Positions 33,908 through 45,899 are shown, counted from the stretch's first letter. The stretch is 64,000 nucleotides of DNA from Elephas maximus indicus (GCF_024166365.1 NC_064831.1:25472768-25536767); one strand, 5' to 3'. Translations and numbers: made by a program. The notes: generated by a model not told the origin, from the sequence alone.

Positions 33908-34840
33908 TCATGGGAATAGTTTTTTATGTATGACTCTCAAGGGTGCATTCTTCACATCTTTGTTCCTCAGGCTATAGATCGGTGGATTCAGTGTGGGAAT
34001 GACAAGGGTATAGAATACAGATGCCACCTGTGCCTGTGTCAGGGAGGATATGTTATCTGGCTGTAAACATGTGAAAATCAGGGATCTGTAGAAAATGATT
34101 ACACTTATGAGGTGGAATGCACAGGTGGAGAAGGCTTTCTGCCTGCCCGCTGCAGACTGGATCCTCAGGATGGCTGAGATGCTGGCAATGTACGTGACTA
34201 TGATGATCAGAAGAGAACCAAGCAGGGTGAACCCAGCTAAAACAAAGATCACCATTTCTGTGCTGAAAGCATCTACACAGGACAGGACCAAAAGGGCTGT
34301 GGTGTCACAGAAAAAATGATTGATGCTGGAATCACAGAACACCAAACTGCTTATCACACGAACAGATATCAAAGAGTTTGTGAGGTCAATCATGTAAGGC
34401 ATGGTTCCCAGCCAGGTGCAAACTTTCTGGGACATAACCACTGAATAGAGTAAGGGATTGCAGATTGCTACATAGCAGTCATAGGCCATGGATCCCAGAA
34501 GAAAACACTCACTACACACCAGACCAACAAAAAAGTACATTTAAACAAAGCAGCCAACAGAGGAGATGGTTTTCTGGTTGGACTGGAAATTGACCAGAGC
34601 CTTGGGTGTCACGGTGGAGGAATACAATACGTCAATGAATGCCAGATTGCTAAGGAAAAAGTACATAGGTGTGTGAAGCTGAGAGTCAGTTCTGATTAAC
34701 ATGATTAGTCCAAGATTCCCCAAAACAGTGAACAGGTAGATAAACAGAAATATCAAAAAAAGACTGACTTGAAGTTCAGGGTGATTTGCAAATCCAAAGG
34801 GGATAGATAGAGTCACCTCAGTGAAATTGGACTCAGCCAT
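33908..34840 (-). pseudogene. OR8I2: Olfactory receptor OR8I2 orthologue, pseudogene
   Basis: Class II odorant receptor read from ATG 34,840 ([13 protein letters not shown]), with 310 codon positions, the length I recall for human OR8I2. Recognition rests on [62 protein letters not shown] and the C-end VIHKKLFP. The single chain-ending lesion is a stop at 34,541-34,543 replacing the Gln of the CFVQMYFF motif in TM3 (CAA to TAA). The frame is otherwise open to 33,908. MAYDRY reads MAYDCY and NPLIYS reads NPPIYS, both unfavourable. It lies about 10 kb from the intact OR8H, matching human gene order. One stop suggests fairly recent loss or an assembly/allelic variant. Confidence 0.9.
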
Positions 34841-35739
34841 TTATTTCAACTGAGGTCATTGGTTTAGCTGGTACATAAGAACAATAAAAATCAGAGTAGG
34901 GTTCAGGTCTAAAGGCCTAACAATCACAACTTACTTAGACTCAGATGAGATATTACCATAAGGGCAAATATTTGGTTACTTCGAGACAGTTAAGGATTTA
35001 TGTGATTTTCATTTCTTACAGAATCGGAAGACACTGGTTAAAAAAATCCCAAGTTCACAACTGTGTGGAATTTATAAAACTCCCCCCAAATTTCTCTCTG
35101 AAATGATTTAAAGAGATTTCCACTGAGATACATCATCCTCTAACCCGGTATACTATTAAGCCTTAAATAGTACCCCTGCCCATTTATCTATCGGAATTAA
35201 TTATATCATACTATTGAAAAATAAAAGACTCATTTGGAAAAAGACTCTCCATGATTTGTGGAATGTATGATACCGTTGTGTGTCAGCCTTATTTTCTTGA
35301 CACCTGGCAGCTGTTTTACAGGGTTTTAAGGAGCTGAATAAAAACTAATACTTCCATTGACTAGACAAAGTTTTGCAAGGGTTTGTAAAAAAAGAAAAAA
35401 TTAGAAACATCTTGCTTATTTTACAAATGTATGCTAAAGATATTTGTACTTCTACTACTTTTTTTTTCTCTTTTGTTTAGTTAAGGCCAAATTAGGAACT
35501 TAATCTATGATATATTGCCAATTATTTTGTTTGTGGGAGAACAGAAAAAAAAGATTGCTATTGCTTCCAATATAAAGCACATAATTATCTGTGACATCAG
35601 GCAGTTGCCAATTCATTGCCAAACATTGATATTCAAAAGTGGTGATAAAACAGTGTAATAAAAAGGCTAGAAACAGTAAAATAAGTATGGTTTGCTATAT
35701 TTAAAACAAAGTTTAAAAATATAAGGTGCTCTATCATTA
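34841..35739. other. OR8I2 upstream region, no repeat recognised
   Basis: About 900 bases without a recognised element. OR genes normally have non-coding 5' exons here, but none can be identified from sequence alone. Confidence 0.5.
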
Positions 35740-35850
35740 GAAACTCCTTGGAAACTCTATGGGGCAGTTCTACTCTGTCCTATAGAGTCGTTATGAGTCA
35801 GAATCTACTCGACGGCACTGGGTTTTTTTTTTTTTTTTTTTTTTTTTATC
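35740..35850 (+). mobile_element. AfroSINE 3' half with long T tract
   Basis: 'ggggcagttctactctgtcc' through 'ctactcgacggcactggg', followed by T26 (35,823-35,848). The head is missing. Confidence 0.85.
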
Positions 35851-36124
35851 GTTAAACCCCGCCCCCCACCCCGCTGCCATCATTAAAAAAAAAAAATTTT
35901 GAAGTAATTAAATAAATCATTAGAAGTAAATAAAAACATAAGATGATCTATCATTAGACCTGTAGGGTCAAAATGAGTCAGAAGTTAGATTGCTAATTCA
36001 ATTGACATAAATTTGTGATAAATACAATTGATACCTACATGTGCAGTTACTCCAGGTGGTTTCAGATGTATAACACTCTACTTAAATAACTCTAAGGGAC
36101 TTGACATTATTTAAGTGTACTTAA

Positions 36125-36258
36125 ACTTTCAGCTGCTAACCAAAAGGCTGACAGTTTGAATTCACCAATTGCTCCTTGGAAACATTATGGGGCAATTCTA
36201 CTCTGTCCTATAGGATTGCTGCGAGTCAGAAGTGAACAACGGTAGTCTTTTGGTTTAA
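36125..36258 (+). mobile_element. AfroSINE, head-truncated
   Basis: 'cagctgctaaccaaaaggct', 'gctccttggaaacattatgg' and 'attgctgcgagtcagaag' are SINE landmarks. A tiny further tail remnant lies at about 35,958-35,985. Confidence 0.8.
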
Positions 36259-37329
36259 TCATTAAGTATCCACATATTTCTTTCTACTTATTCATGTATT
36301 TACTTAGAAAGCATTTATTCAGTGAAGGCATTTTGTCTTGCTTCTCATTAGAGCCACTTAAGTCCTATTGGAAGATGCAGACAAGTAAAAAGGATACTTT
36401 TTATTATGGGAAATTCACACCCACGCACACACACACAAAGTTTCAGATAGAATAAGATAATAAAATTAGACTTACATGGAATTCAGTTGTCCAAAGAAAA
36501 TCTTCTCTCTCAACTATCTTCTTAGTTTCAAGTTTATGATCAGACATTAAGAAAATTGCCATTAATTTTTTGCATATATTTGCCTCATCTATGATTCTGA
36601 ATCTTACGAATTGTCAGTTTAATGGTCTATATCTGTTATTTTTGTTGTTTAGCAGAGCTTTATTTACTGTATAATGGATCCCTATAAATATCATGTTGAT
36701 GAAAAATATATTGATGTTTACAGTCATAGCACTGGGTATTATTTCCTTCCATTGATAGGATAGAAAGAGAAACTGAATTAACAAAGATAATTACTTAAAG
36801 TCTTTTTTTTTTTTTTTTTTAGCTCAAACCTAGATTTGTGGCAGCCAGATGTGTATTCAGGGTTAATTCTGTTCTTATGTATTTCTAAAGCAGTCTCATG
36901 ACAAGGAATTGTCTTCTGAAATCTATTGTGCTCAACATTCTTCTTATAACAGCATCTCTTTCTCAAACACTCAAACTCATCTCATAAAGGAATTGGCCAA
37001 TTAGCATCTTTCTTCTCTCAAGATTTGTATTTTAATTGTACCCCAAGGTATTTTCAAAATTTGCTTGGAATGCAACTCCAATTAAAATGTTAAGAAATGC
37101 ATACTTCTCACTTTTATCTATTTCAATATAAATGGTTGCACATATACTAAAAAAGTTATTTGAAAAATCATATTTATATCCAAATATGATATATAATTAC
37201 TAATGTGTAAGCAATATTTTAAAGTTCTATAGAGATTATCGTATATTGGTATGCTTGCCTCCAATTACACAGCACCTGCATGTATATCATATCATCATCA
37301 TCACCATTCATCATCAAAATATCTTAACT
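36259..37329. other. Intergenic, nothing recognised
   Basis: A+T-rich, with a (CA)n patch (36,425-36,438) and a T18 run near 36,802-36,819. No gene supported. Confidence 0.5.
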
Positions 37330-37457
37330 TATGGAGCTCTTAGTATACATCAAGCATGGTTTTAAGGAATGTAATTCATAACTTTATCTAATCTTATTAC
37401 AGTGAGTGAAGTTGGCACTAATAAAATACCATTTTATTAATAAGTAAACTGAGTCAA
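37330..37457 (-). mobile_element. Possible MIR fragment
   Basis: 'ggaatgtaattcataacttt' to 'ccattttattaataagtaaa' follows the rc MIR pattern loosely. Strongly decayed. Confidence 0.35.
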
Positions 37458-38061
37458 ACTCTTTTTTTTAATTTTATTATGTTTTAGGTGAAAGTTTACA
37501 GTGTAAATTAGCTTTCCGTTCAAAAATTTTGTACACAAATTGTTTTGTGAAATTAGTTGCAAACCCAGCAATGTGTCAGCACTCTCCTCCTTTCCCTTTC
37601 ACCTTGGATTTTCCGTGTCCTTTAGTCTTGTCCCTTCTTGCTTTCTCCTCTTTGCTTTTGGGCAGGTGTTTCCCATTTAGTGTTGCATACTTGATTGAAC
37701 TAAGAAGCAAGTTCCTCACATGTATTATTGACTATTTTATAGACCTGTCTAAACTTTGGCGGAATGGTGGACTTAGGGAGTGGCTTCAGTTCTCAGTTAG
37801 CAGAGTGTCCAGGGACCATAGTCTCAGGGGTTCTTCCAGTCTCTGTCAGACTAGTAAGTTTGGTCTTTTTTTGTGAATTAGAGTTTTGTTCTACATTTTT
37901 CTCCTACTCTGTCTAGGACCTTCTATTGTGATCTCTGTCAGAACGATCATTAGTGGTTGACGGACACCATCTAAGTTCTGCTGGGCTCAGGCTGGTGGAG
38001 GCTGTGGTTCAGGTGGCCCATTAGTCTTTTGGTCTAATATTTTTCTTGTGTCTTTGGTTTT

Positions 38062-38115
38062 ATTTGGAGCCCTGGTGACAAGGTGGTTAAGAGCTACAGC
38101 TACTAACCAAAAGGT
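38062..38115 (+). mobile_element. AfroSINE head fragment inside L1 no. 5
   Basis: 'ggagccctggtgacaaggtg' and 'gctactaaccaaaaggtaag' are the SINE head; the body and tail are absent. Confidence 0.75.
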
Positions 38116-38237
38116 AAGACGGCTGCTTAAAAGCTTTTAAGACCCCAGGTGCTACTCACCAAATTAGGATGTAGAACATTTTCTCTATGACTTATGTTAC
38201 GCCTGTAGACCTAGATGTCTTCTGACACCATGACACC

Positions 38238-38359
38238 ATCTCTTAACTATCCTCTTTTACTGTTCTTAAGCATGTATTATTTTGACAATTATTTTATTAC
38301 AGGGGTATGTATGAGGAGTATTGGGTTCTGAAATATTAATCACAGACAAAGAGATTTAG
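38238..38359 (+). repeat. 122-bp direct repeat, copy A
   Basis: Ungapped match to 39,621-39,742 with 7 differences. It is followed by two 12-base repeats of 'aatgtgtctagg'. This copy lies within the L1 no. 5 3'UTR. Confidence 0.9.
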
Positions 38360-39620
38360 AATGTGTCTAGGAATGTGTCTAGGAAGTCTGTATGACATTG
38401 CCTTGGTCAAATTGTGCTGACTTCCCCTATATTTGTGTTGTCTTGTCTGCTGTCGAATTAGTGATTCTGTCTTGCCACCCTCCTGTCCCTCTTAACTATC
38501 AGATTGGTTCTTTCTGCAAATAAACCTTTTCTTGGGTTTTTAGAATAGTTTCAGACAGTATTTGTCCTTTTGTGATTGACTTATTTCACTCAGCATAATG
38601 CCTTCCAGATTCATCCATGTTGTAAGATGTTTGGTGGATTCATCATTGTTCTTTATCATTGTATAATATTCCATTGTATGTATGTACCATAGTTTGTTAG
38701 CCCATTTATTTATCGAGAGACACTTAGATTGTTTCCATATTTTTGCTATTGTGAATAATGCTGCAATGAACACAGGTGCATATATGTCTATTAATATGAT
38801 GGCTCTTATTTCTGTAGAATATATTGCTAGGAGTAGGATTGCTGTATCACATGGTATTTCTATTTCTAGCTTTTTAAGGAGTTGCCATATTATTTTTCAT
38901 AGTGCTTATACCATTTCACATTTCTACCAGCAGTGTATAAGAGTTCCAATTTCTCTGCAACCTCTCCAATATTTGTTATTTTCTGGGTTTTTTGTGCCAG
39001 TTGTGTTGAAATCAGATGGTATGTCATTGTAGTTTTGATTTACATTTCTTCGATGGCTAATGATTGGGAGCAAGTCCTCATGTGTCTGTTAGCTTCTTGA
39101 CTGTCTTCTGTGGTGAAGTGCTTATTCATATCTTTGCCCATTTTTTAATTGAGTTATTTATCCTTTTTTGCTGAGATGTTGAAGTATTCTATAGATTTTA
39201 GAGATTAGACTTTTGTCAGATATGGCGAAGTCAAAAATTTTTTCCTAGTGTGTGAGTTTTCCTTTTACTCTTTTGGTGAAGTCTTTTGATGAGCGTAAGT
39301 GTTGATTTTGAGGAGCTCCCAATTATCTCATTTTCTCTTCTGGTGTTTGTGCATTGTTAGTTATGGTTTGTATGCATTTTATGCCATGTATTAGGGCCCC
39401 TAGTGTTGTCCTTATTTTTTCTTCCATGATCTTTATCTTTTTAAGTTTTATGTTTAGGTCTTTGATCATTTTCAGTTAGTTTTTGTGTATGGTGTGAGAT
39501 ATGGGTCCTTTTCATTTTTCTACAGATGGAAGAGTCAAACATTTTTAAGTAACCTTTCAAAAGCTATTCCTTAGGCATTAAATTTGAGTTTAAACACAGT
39601 TTCCTCGTTTTCAGATGCTA

Positions 39621-39742
39621 ATCTCTTAAATACCCTCTTTTACTGTTCTTAAGCATTTATTATTATGACAATTATTTTATTATGGGGGTATGTATGAGGG
39701 GTATTGGGTTCTGAAATATTAATCACAGACAAAGAGATTTAG
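39621..39742 (+). repeat. 122-bp direct repeat, copy B
   Basis: Begins 'atctcttaaataccctcttt' and ends 'cagacaaagagatttag'. It lies in non-L1 sequence just beyond the 5' side of L1 no. 5. Confidence 0.9.
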
Positions 39743-40107
39743 TGGATATGCCCATTAACCCTTTTTTAAAGCACTACAGAAACGTATGAGATAAACAGTG
39801 TTAGAGAATCTCCAATAACCTCTGTCCCTGCCTGGCTTTACCTGATATCTGTCCCAATAAGGAGAATTAAAATTTTCTACTCACTGATCTTGTCATGTTA
39901 ATATATGCTGAAATTATGTTATCACCCATGCCAATAAACCATCTATTTATTTATTTTTAAGGCAGGCATTCAGTTATTTTTAATTTATAGTGCTCAATGT
40001 CTCATATGCAAATTATAGGCTGAGAATAGGCTTTCTATCCAGGAAAATGAACAAAAAACTAGAAGTAAAAATCAAACTCATGCTCTTAGTTCAATGTTCA
40101 GCTCAGT
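39743..40107. other. Intergenic, nothing recognised
   Basis: No gene or repeat family seen. Confidence 0.5.
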
Positions 40108-40315
40108 GGTGCGTGCTTCTCAAACTTGAATTTACATTGTTAACCTCCCTTTCTGTTCTTAATTTTTGTTTTGTTTTAAAAACGGCTTCCTAGACCACTA
40201 GTATAAAGACCCAGATTCAGTAGGTCTGAGACTGGCCCATTAAAGTATTTTTTTCAATATATCTCAGATCCATGGGCTATACTTTGACAAACCCTAAGTT
40301 AGAAGAATTTCAGAT
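40108..40315 (+). mobile_element. MER5A-like hAT-Charlie DNA transposon fragment
   Basis: 'gcttctcaaacttgaattta' at the left, 'cagattcagtaggtctgaga' in the middle and 'gggctatactttgacaaacc' at the right follow MER5A order. Ancient and internally decayed; no coding capacity expected. Confidence 0.6.
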
Positions 40316-40474
40316 CTTCAATATTAAAGTTGTTTTATGATTCTTACATTCTCTGATTTTTTTTTTTAATGAATTTAGTATTCCAATGGACAATTCAGAT
40401 TCTTCATAGGGAAAGGAATAATATTTATGTTTTTCTACAAATAGAAAACATCACAAATTCCACTTATCACATTC

Positions 40475-40630
40475 CACCCACCACCACCACCCACTGCCTT
40501 CGAGTCGATTCCAACTCACAGTGACACTATAGGACAGAGTAGAACTGCCCCATAGGGTTTCCAAGGAGTGCCTGGTGGATTCGAACTGCTGACCTTTTGG
40601 TTAGCAACCAAACTCTTAACCACTAAGCCA
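40475..40630 (-). mobile_element. AfroSINE, well preserved
   Basis: Rc SINE: tail 'ccttcgagtcgattccaact', body 'agaactgccccatagggttt', head 'ctcttaaccactaagccata'. Few changes from the other copies, hence relatively young. Confidence 0.9.
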
Positions 40631-41074
40631 TAATTTTTTTTCCTTTTATGTGCCATATCATCTAATTAATGATCAACGTACTGAGACATTAAAGGCAAAA
40701 AATTGTATTCTATTTTTTCCTCTTTTAGTATGCTTCTTGAGAAAATAAAACTGAAAGAATTCTTATAAACTGAAATCTCAAATTTCTATACATATTTTAT
40801 TTACTCAACCCACACTTACTAAGCATCTATTAGATAACAAGCACTATATTTTGTTCTGGGCTACAACTTTAAAAATAAGATTTTCTCTACCTTCATTCCA
40901 CTTAGAGTTAATTCCAGATTTGGAATTTGTCCTAGTTGTTTTTTTTTTTTTTAACATTCTGATATTGGTGAGCTAATTGGTATTGAATAAAAAATTGGTG
41001 TTAAAAAGACAGAAGAGAAAGAAAAGACCAAAATGGATGTCACAAGAGACTCTGAAACTTGCTCTTGAACTTAG

Positions 41075-41760
41075 AGTACCTAAAACAAACAGAAGAAATG
41101 GTGAAGTAAGATAGCTGGACAGAAGATTTCAAAGGACAGCTCCAAAACACAAAGTAAAGTGTTATAATGACATGTGCAAAGACCTGAAGTAAGAAACCAA
41201 TGGGAAGAACACACCCAACATTTCTCAAGCTGAAAGAACTAAAGAAAAAATTTAAGCTGCAAGTTGTAATATTGATGGATTCTACGGGGAAACTATTCAA
41301 CAATGAATAAAACATCAAAGGGGATGAAAGGAGCACACAGTCACTAAACCAAAAAGAATTGGTTGACGTTCGACCATTTCAGGAGGTAACATGTGATCAG
41401 GAACCAATGATGCCTAAGGAAGAGGTCCAAGCTGCACTGAAAGTGGCGAAAGCTGCACTGGCAAAAAACAAGGCTTTAGGAATTAACTGGATACCAATTG
41501 AGATGTTTCAACAAACGGATGCAGCAATGGACGTGCTCACTTGTCTATACCAAGAGATTGGGCAAACAGCTACCTTGCCAACCATCTTGAAGAGATCCAT
41601 ATTTATGCCTATTCCAAAGAAATGTGATCCAACGCAATGTGGAAATTGTTGAACAATGTCATTAACATCACACACAAGTGAAATTATGCTGAAGATCATT
41701 CAAAAGGGGCTGCAGAAATATAGGAATTTAATGGTAAAGGAACATCCCACTATATACTAA
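41075..41760 (+). mobile_element. RTE/BovB-like LINE, pre-RT/RT fragment
   Basis: The frame 41,359-41,652 encodes the start of an RTE reverse transcriptase: EVQAALKVAKAALAKNKALG, then GQTATLPTILKRSIFMPIPK. The stop after CGN replaces the Arg of the family's NYRTIS motif, and SHTSEIMLKIIQK continues in frame. Upstream text (41,110-41,340) is the RTE linker. It is a broken fragment; it could have arisen from the same family as the copies at both window edges. Confidence 0.82.
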
Positions 41761-41824
41761 ATACTAAGTTTATGATTATAAATTCACAAGTGCCACTCTC
41801 TCAAAAAAAAAAAATAAAATAAAT

Positions 41825-42225
41825 AACATATTTAGACCCAGATAGTTCAATGGTAATTTCCATCAAACACTTAAGAGAGAAACAACACAAATATTACACA
41901 AGTTCTTTCAGAAAAGAGAATAGGAGCAACTCTCCCAAAAAATCATTATACGGGTCTAATATAAGCCTAATATTAAAATTTGACATATACATTACAGGAA
42001 AAAAAAAATGACAGACATATTTTCAATGCTCATATATTTAAAAATCTTTAATAAAATAAAATAATAGAAAACTTAACCCAGAAACCCTAAAAATAATTAT
42101 CTATCATAATCAAGTGGGATTTATCTCAGATATTAGGATTGGGTAATACTGAAAAATCAACCATGTTAAAATAATAATAAAGGGAAAGACGTTATCATAA
42201 TGGATTCAGAAAAGATTCCTGAAAT
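41825..42225 (+). mobile_element. Ancient L1 ORF2 fragment
   Basis: Decayed reverse-transcriptase text: 'gacccagatagttcaatgg', 'atcataatcaagtgggattt' and 'gattcagaaaagattcctg' correspond to PDSF, HHQVGFI and DAEKAF positions of L1 ORF2. Much older than L1 nos. 1-4. Confidence 0.65.
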
Positions 42226-43124
42226 TTTTTTCATGTTTTAACTTCTTTTCCTTTATAATTAAGAAAGCTTTTGACCTGATTGTATTCAGAGGAAATAATA
42301 ATTTTTATGATATATTAATATTTTTGTAATATAACATTATAAAATGTTTACTAGCCTCAGCATCTTTTTTTTTTCTTCTGTCATTTTTCTTTCTATGAAA
42401 CAAGAGCCAGTACCTTAAAATGGCAATACAAGTTGGACGGATTTCTGTGCAGATGAATTAGGTCGCACTGCCAAACCTCAATGGAGAACCCACACCATGT
42501 TTTCCTTGTTATGCCTCAAAGTGTCCCGCTGTCTGCTGGTGAATACAACCAGAAAGAAGTTATGTATAGAGCACCAGTCAATGCATGACACATGAAATTG
42601 CGTGTTTTTTAGAAGACTAATCTAACATAGCCCAGGGGGTATTATAAGTGTATAGTGATAAAATGAGGATAAGGTACTGAATATATAGTATGATAATTGA
42701 TACGATATGTAAGCAGACATGTAAGCAAGCATTTTATACACAAAGAAACATAATTGGACAATACATAAAAATATTAAAAACAGTTTTGAATGAGTTTCAT
42801 TTTCTTTGAGTTTTGTTGTATTCTAACTTTTGTCTAACAAAAAAAATTTTAGTAATAAGCTTGCTTATTCCTAAGATGCTTAAAAATATAAAAATAATTC
42901 AGTGTAAAGAATGTACTATCCTACCATTCGTAGTCAACTACTTGGCCTTTGGGTTACAAAGTAATTAAGTATTTCTCTAGAAAGACTTTACCTAACATTC
43001 TAGTAAAAAAATGTGGACCATCACAAAGGAAGACCAAACCATCATGCTCCTCACTATGCGGCTTTTAGGGGAGTAGGCAACAATCTGTTACAAGCCTAAC
43101 ATGAATACATTAGTCCTTTAACTT
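42226..43124. other. Intergenic between old L1 and right arm
   Basis: No family recognised. A less A+T-rich patch at 42,390-42,610 has no convincing frame. Confidence 0.5.
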
Positions 43125-43591
43125 TTATCTTTGGAAAGGTGCCAAGCAATGTCCCTTGGAAATTAGTCCCCTAGGATGATGGAAGGTTGCATTATCAGGA
43201 ATCCTCAGTATATGAGGTGCCCTGGAATTATTAGGGTGAGAGGCAAGGGATGTTCTGCTCTGCTTAAGTTCATAGTAGCTCGAAGGTATTTTTTAGATAT
43301 ATAATTTCCTCTTAAATTTTGCATTTGTCTAGGAACTAAATGAAATTTGGAGATTGATTTCCTTCAGGAAAAAAATGCATGCACAGAAATGTAAAAATTA
43401 TGCACTTGAAAGGAAAATAATATTATATCACAGAAGTTTTCATCTCCTTATAGGTTTTATTTTATTTTTTTGAAGAATACTTTGAGCTTGACAAAATTTC
43501 AGACAAGTAATATTGGAAGAAGAAAATTTTCACCACTTTTGGCTCACTGTAAGTATTATTCTCAAAATTAGAGGGTTTTAGGTCAGATCAC

Positions 43592-43803
43592 GTAGCCCTG
43601 GTGCTACAGTGGTTAAGCGCTCCACTGCTAAACAAATCATCAGCAGTTCAAATTTACCAGTTAGTCTGTGGGAGAAAGATGTGACAGTCTGCTCCTGTAA
43701 AGATTTACAGCTTTAGAAACCCTGCAGGGCAGTTGTACTCTGTCTTACTGGGTCACAATGAGTCGAAATCAACTCCACGGCCATGAGTTTTGGTTTTGCT
43801 TAG
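43592..43803 (+). mobile_element. AfroSINE (right, shared)
   Basis: Head 'gccctggtgctacagtggtt', tail 'aatgagtcgaaatcaactcc'. Flanked by the target duplication 'ttaggtcagatca' (about 43,580 and 43,800). Orthologous to 10,888-11,088. Confidence 0.9.
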
Positions 43804-44224
43804 GTCAGATCAAATCAAAAGGAGACATCTACATGCCTAACCATGTCATAGCAGGATTTGTGGAAACAGACATACAGAGTTGATGGAATCAGCTGTATAG
43901 AAGCAAATGTTCATATTTTGAAACTGTAACGTTCAGATGGAATTTTATTTTAAATGATCAAGCTAAGAAAACAAAATGTCTTCTGGAAATGAATATTCAG
44001 TGATCTCTAATTTTAATACATCACAGTAAAAACTCCAAAGATTGAAATTTCTGATTTGTCTGTAGTGTTAAATAATATTGGAAGCAAAAGGACAGTAAAT
44101 GATGGATTAAAACTATGTTTCTATCATTCCTTACTACACATTTAAAATTTTTCTTCAGGATGCTGAAATTAATTATAAGTAAGAATATAGTGTTATAAGC
44201 ATGCTTTTTGTAATAAGCCTAACA

Positions 44225-44350
44225 TAATACAATCACAGAGCCAATATTTACTCGGTTTTACTTTGGATAAGTTACTTAAACTTCTATGCCAATTCTCTTA
44301 TCAAAAACTGTAATAGTAACAACTATGGTATGATATTTCCATGGAGATTA
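44225..44350 (+). mobile_element. MIR-type SINE (right copy)
   Basis: 'ggataagttacttaaacttc' and 'ccatggagattaaatgtgtt' are the MIR core and tail. Mate of 10,205-10,345. Confidence 0.7.
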
Positions 44351-44578
44351 AATGTGTTAGGAAAGAGAAGCCTTGGGAATACTGGTAATTTCATGCTAAT
44401 TATATATGTCACTTTTTGATTATATAACATTCCAATATCAATTTATACCCACATTTATATATAGCAATAAAATTAAGATTTTGTTCAGCCATATTTTGTA
44501 AACTATTCTTTATTATCAATTTATAGAAACACAAAACTGTTTTTTTTTTTTTTTTAATGCCACGTCTTTCATACAAAT

Positions 44579-44984
44579 AAAAACCTGTTCGAAGTCACTG
44601 ATGCTAAGTATCAACTTTAATCTCCTATGGTTTAGAGAAGTTGCGCACCATGGGTAGAAGGAATAATACAAACGTGTCTGACTTCGTCCTCATTGGATTG
44701 ACTGGCTCTGAAGAGATTCGGCTGGTCCTCTTTACTCTATTTCTCCTGATATACCTGGCTACTGTGCTGGGGAATGCAGGCATGATACTAATAATCCACC
44801 TGGATCTTCAGCTTCACACCCCCATGTACTTTTACCTCAGTCATCTGTCATTCCTTGACCTCAGTTACTCAACAGTCATTACCCCGAAAACCTTAGAGAA
44901 CCTACTGACTTCTACCAAGTATATTTCATTTGTGGGCTGTTTCACCCAGATGTATTTTTTTGTCTTCTTGGGTGCCACTGAATG
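44579..44984 (+). other. High-identity block 2: OR8H 5' half
   Basis: 406 bases align without gaps to the rc of 9,585-9,990, with about 13 differences (about 97%). The block covers 71 bases of 5' flank and codons 1 to about 112. The rest of the gene and the upstream flank differ by about 12%. Confidence 0.75.
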
Positions 44985-45597
44985 TTTTCTTCTCTCTTCA
45001 ATGGCCTATGACCGCTACTTAGCTATCTGCAATCCTCTACAATACCCAGTTGTTATGTCCACGACACTCTGCCGTTCCCTCATCACTGCATCCTATGTGA
45101 TTGGTTTCAGTGTCTCCTTTGCCAATGTGCTTTGCATGAACACATTGCATTTCTGTGACTGCAATATAATCCATCACTTTTTCTGTGACACAACCCCAAT
45201 TTTAGCCCTGTCCTGCAGTGATACACATGATATTAAGATCATGATATTTGTTGTTGCTGGCTCCACCCTGAAGGTGTCTCTTATCACGATCTCTGTGTCC
45301 TATGCATCCATTGTCTCCACTATCTCGAAAATCAATTCCACTTCAGGAAGGCGAAAAACCTTCTCTACCTGTGCCTCTCACCTCCTGGGTGTCTCCATCT
45401 TCTATGGGACCATGATTTTTACTTATTTAAAGCCAAGTAAGTCCTACTCCTTGGGAAAGGATCAAGTGGCCTCTGTTTTTCACACGATTGTGATCCCCAC
45501 ACTGAATCCACTTATTTATAGCCTTAGAAACAAAGAAGTGAAAAATGCTCTCATTAGAGTTATGCAGAAGAGAGACAGCACAAGGCATTTAAGATGA
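44650..45597 (+). CDS. OR8H: Olfactory receptor OR8H-type, intact
   Basis: Odorant-receptor GPCR expected in olfactory neuron cilia, signalling through Golf. Single uninterrupted exon of 315 codons plus stop. ATG 44,650 is chosen because OR8H proteins start MGRRNN and the context is 'caccatgg'; an upstream TTG codon is not used. Features by residue: N-glycosylation sequon N5-N-T; TM1 with GN at 41-42; LHTPMY 55-60; TM3 Cys97; MAYDRY 118-123 with the Arg intact; ECL2 cysteines 169, 179, 189; KTFSTCASH 236-244; NPLIYSLRN 286-294. Length fits the family (human OR8H about 311-312). A pyrimidine-poor AG at 44,634-44,635 is a possible acceptor for a 5' non-coding exon. It lies in the right arm of the inverted duplication; its mate is dead. 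Ligand unknown. Confidence 0.96.
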   Translation: MGRRNNTNVSDFVLIGLTGSEEIRLVLFTLFLLIYLATVLGNAGMILIIHLDLQLHTPMYFYLSHLSFLDLSYSTVITPKTLENLLTSTKYISFVGCFTQMYFFVFLGATECFLLSSMAYDRYLAICNPLQYPVVMSTTLCRSLITASYVIGFSVSFANVLCMNTLHFCDCNIIHHFFCDTTPILALSCSDTHDIKIMIFVVAGSTLKVSLITISVSYASIVSTISKINSTSGRRKTFSTCASHLLGVSIFYGTMIFTYLKPSKSYSLGKDQVASVFHTIVIPTLNPLIYSLRNKEVKNALIRVMQKRDSTRHLR

Positions 45598-45899
45598 CAG
45601 CGATGTTCCCTATTTAATCTCATATTTTCTTTCTTTCCTAAAAATATTTTCTTTCTTTCCTACTAGGTATTTATTTGGTCTTTCTCTCAAATAACAATTT
45701 AATCTTTCAGTTGGCCTCTATTTCTGTTGAACTATTTTTTCCTTGATTATATATGATCTTGGACATCTCCAGCCATAAGTTTTTTTTTTAGCAATCCGTA
45801 TTGTATTTGGAAGCCAGGAAATATGAGTTAAACTTGTAGTTTAAATATGTATGCTTTTAAGGAAAATCAATGTTCAAAATAAGAAAATATGGCATCATC

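Larger units (their letters stand above)
37463..39535 (-). mobile_element. L1 LINE no. 5: old 3' end
   Basis: The minus strand holds an older L1 3'UTR (37,463-38,530) and ORF2 C-terminus (38,540-39,535). The frame 38,773-38,540 reads MFIAALFTIAKIWKQSKCLSI and later EGIMLSEISQSQKDKY. It is more diverged than L1 nos. 1-4 and truncated at the 5' side. Its 3'UTR has been interrupted by a SINE head and by a 122-bp block duplicated from just outside the element. Confidence 0.88.

Noticed and set aside
37529-37876. 115-codon plus-strand frame with hydrophobic segments
   Set aside because: Antisense of the old L1 no. 5 3'UTR.
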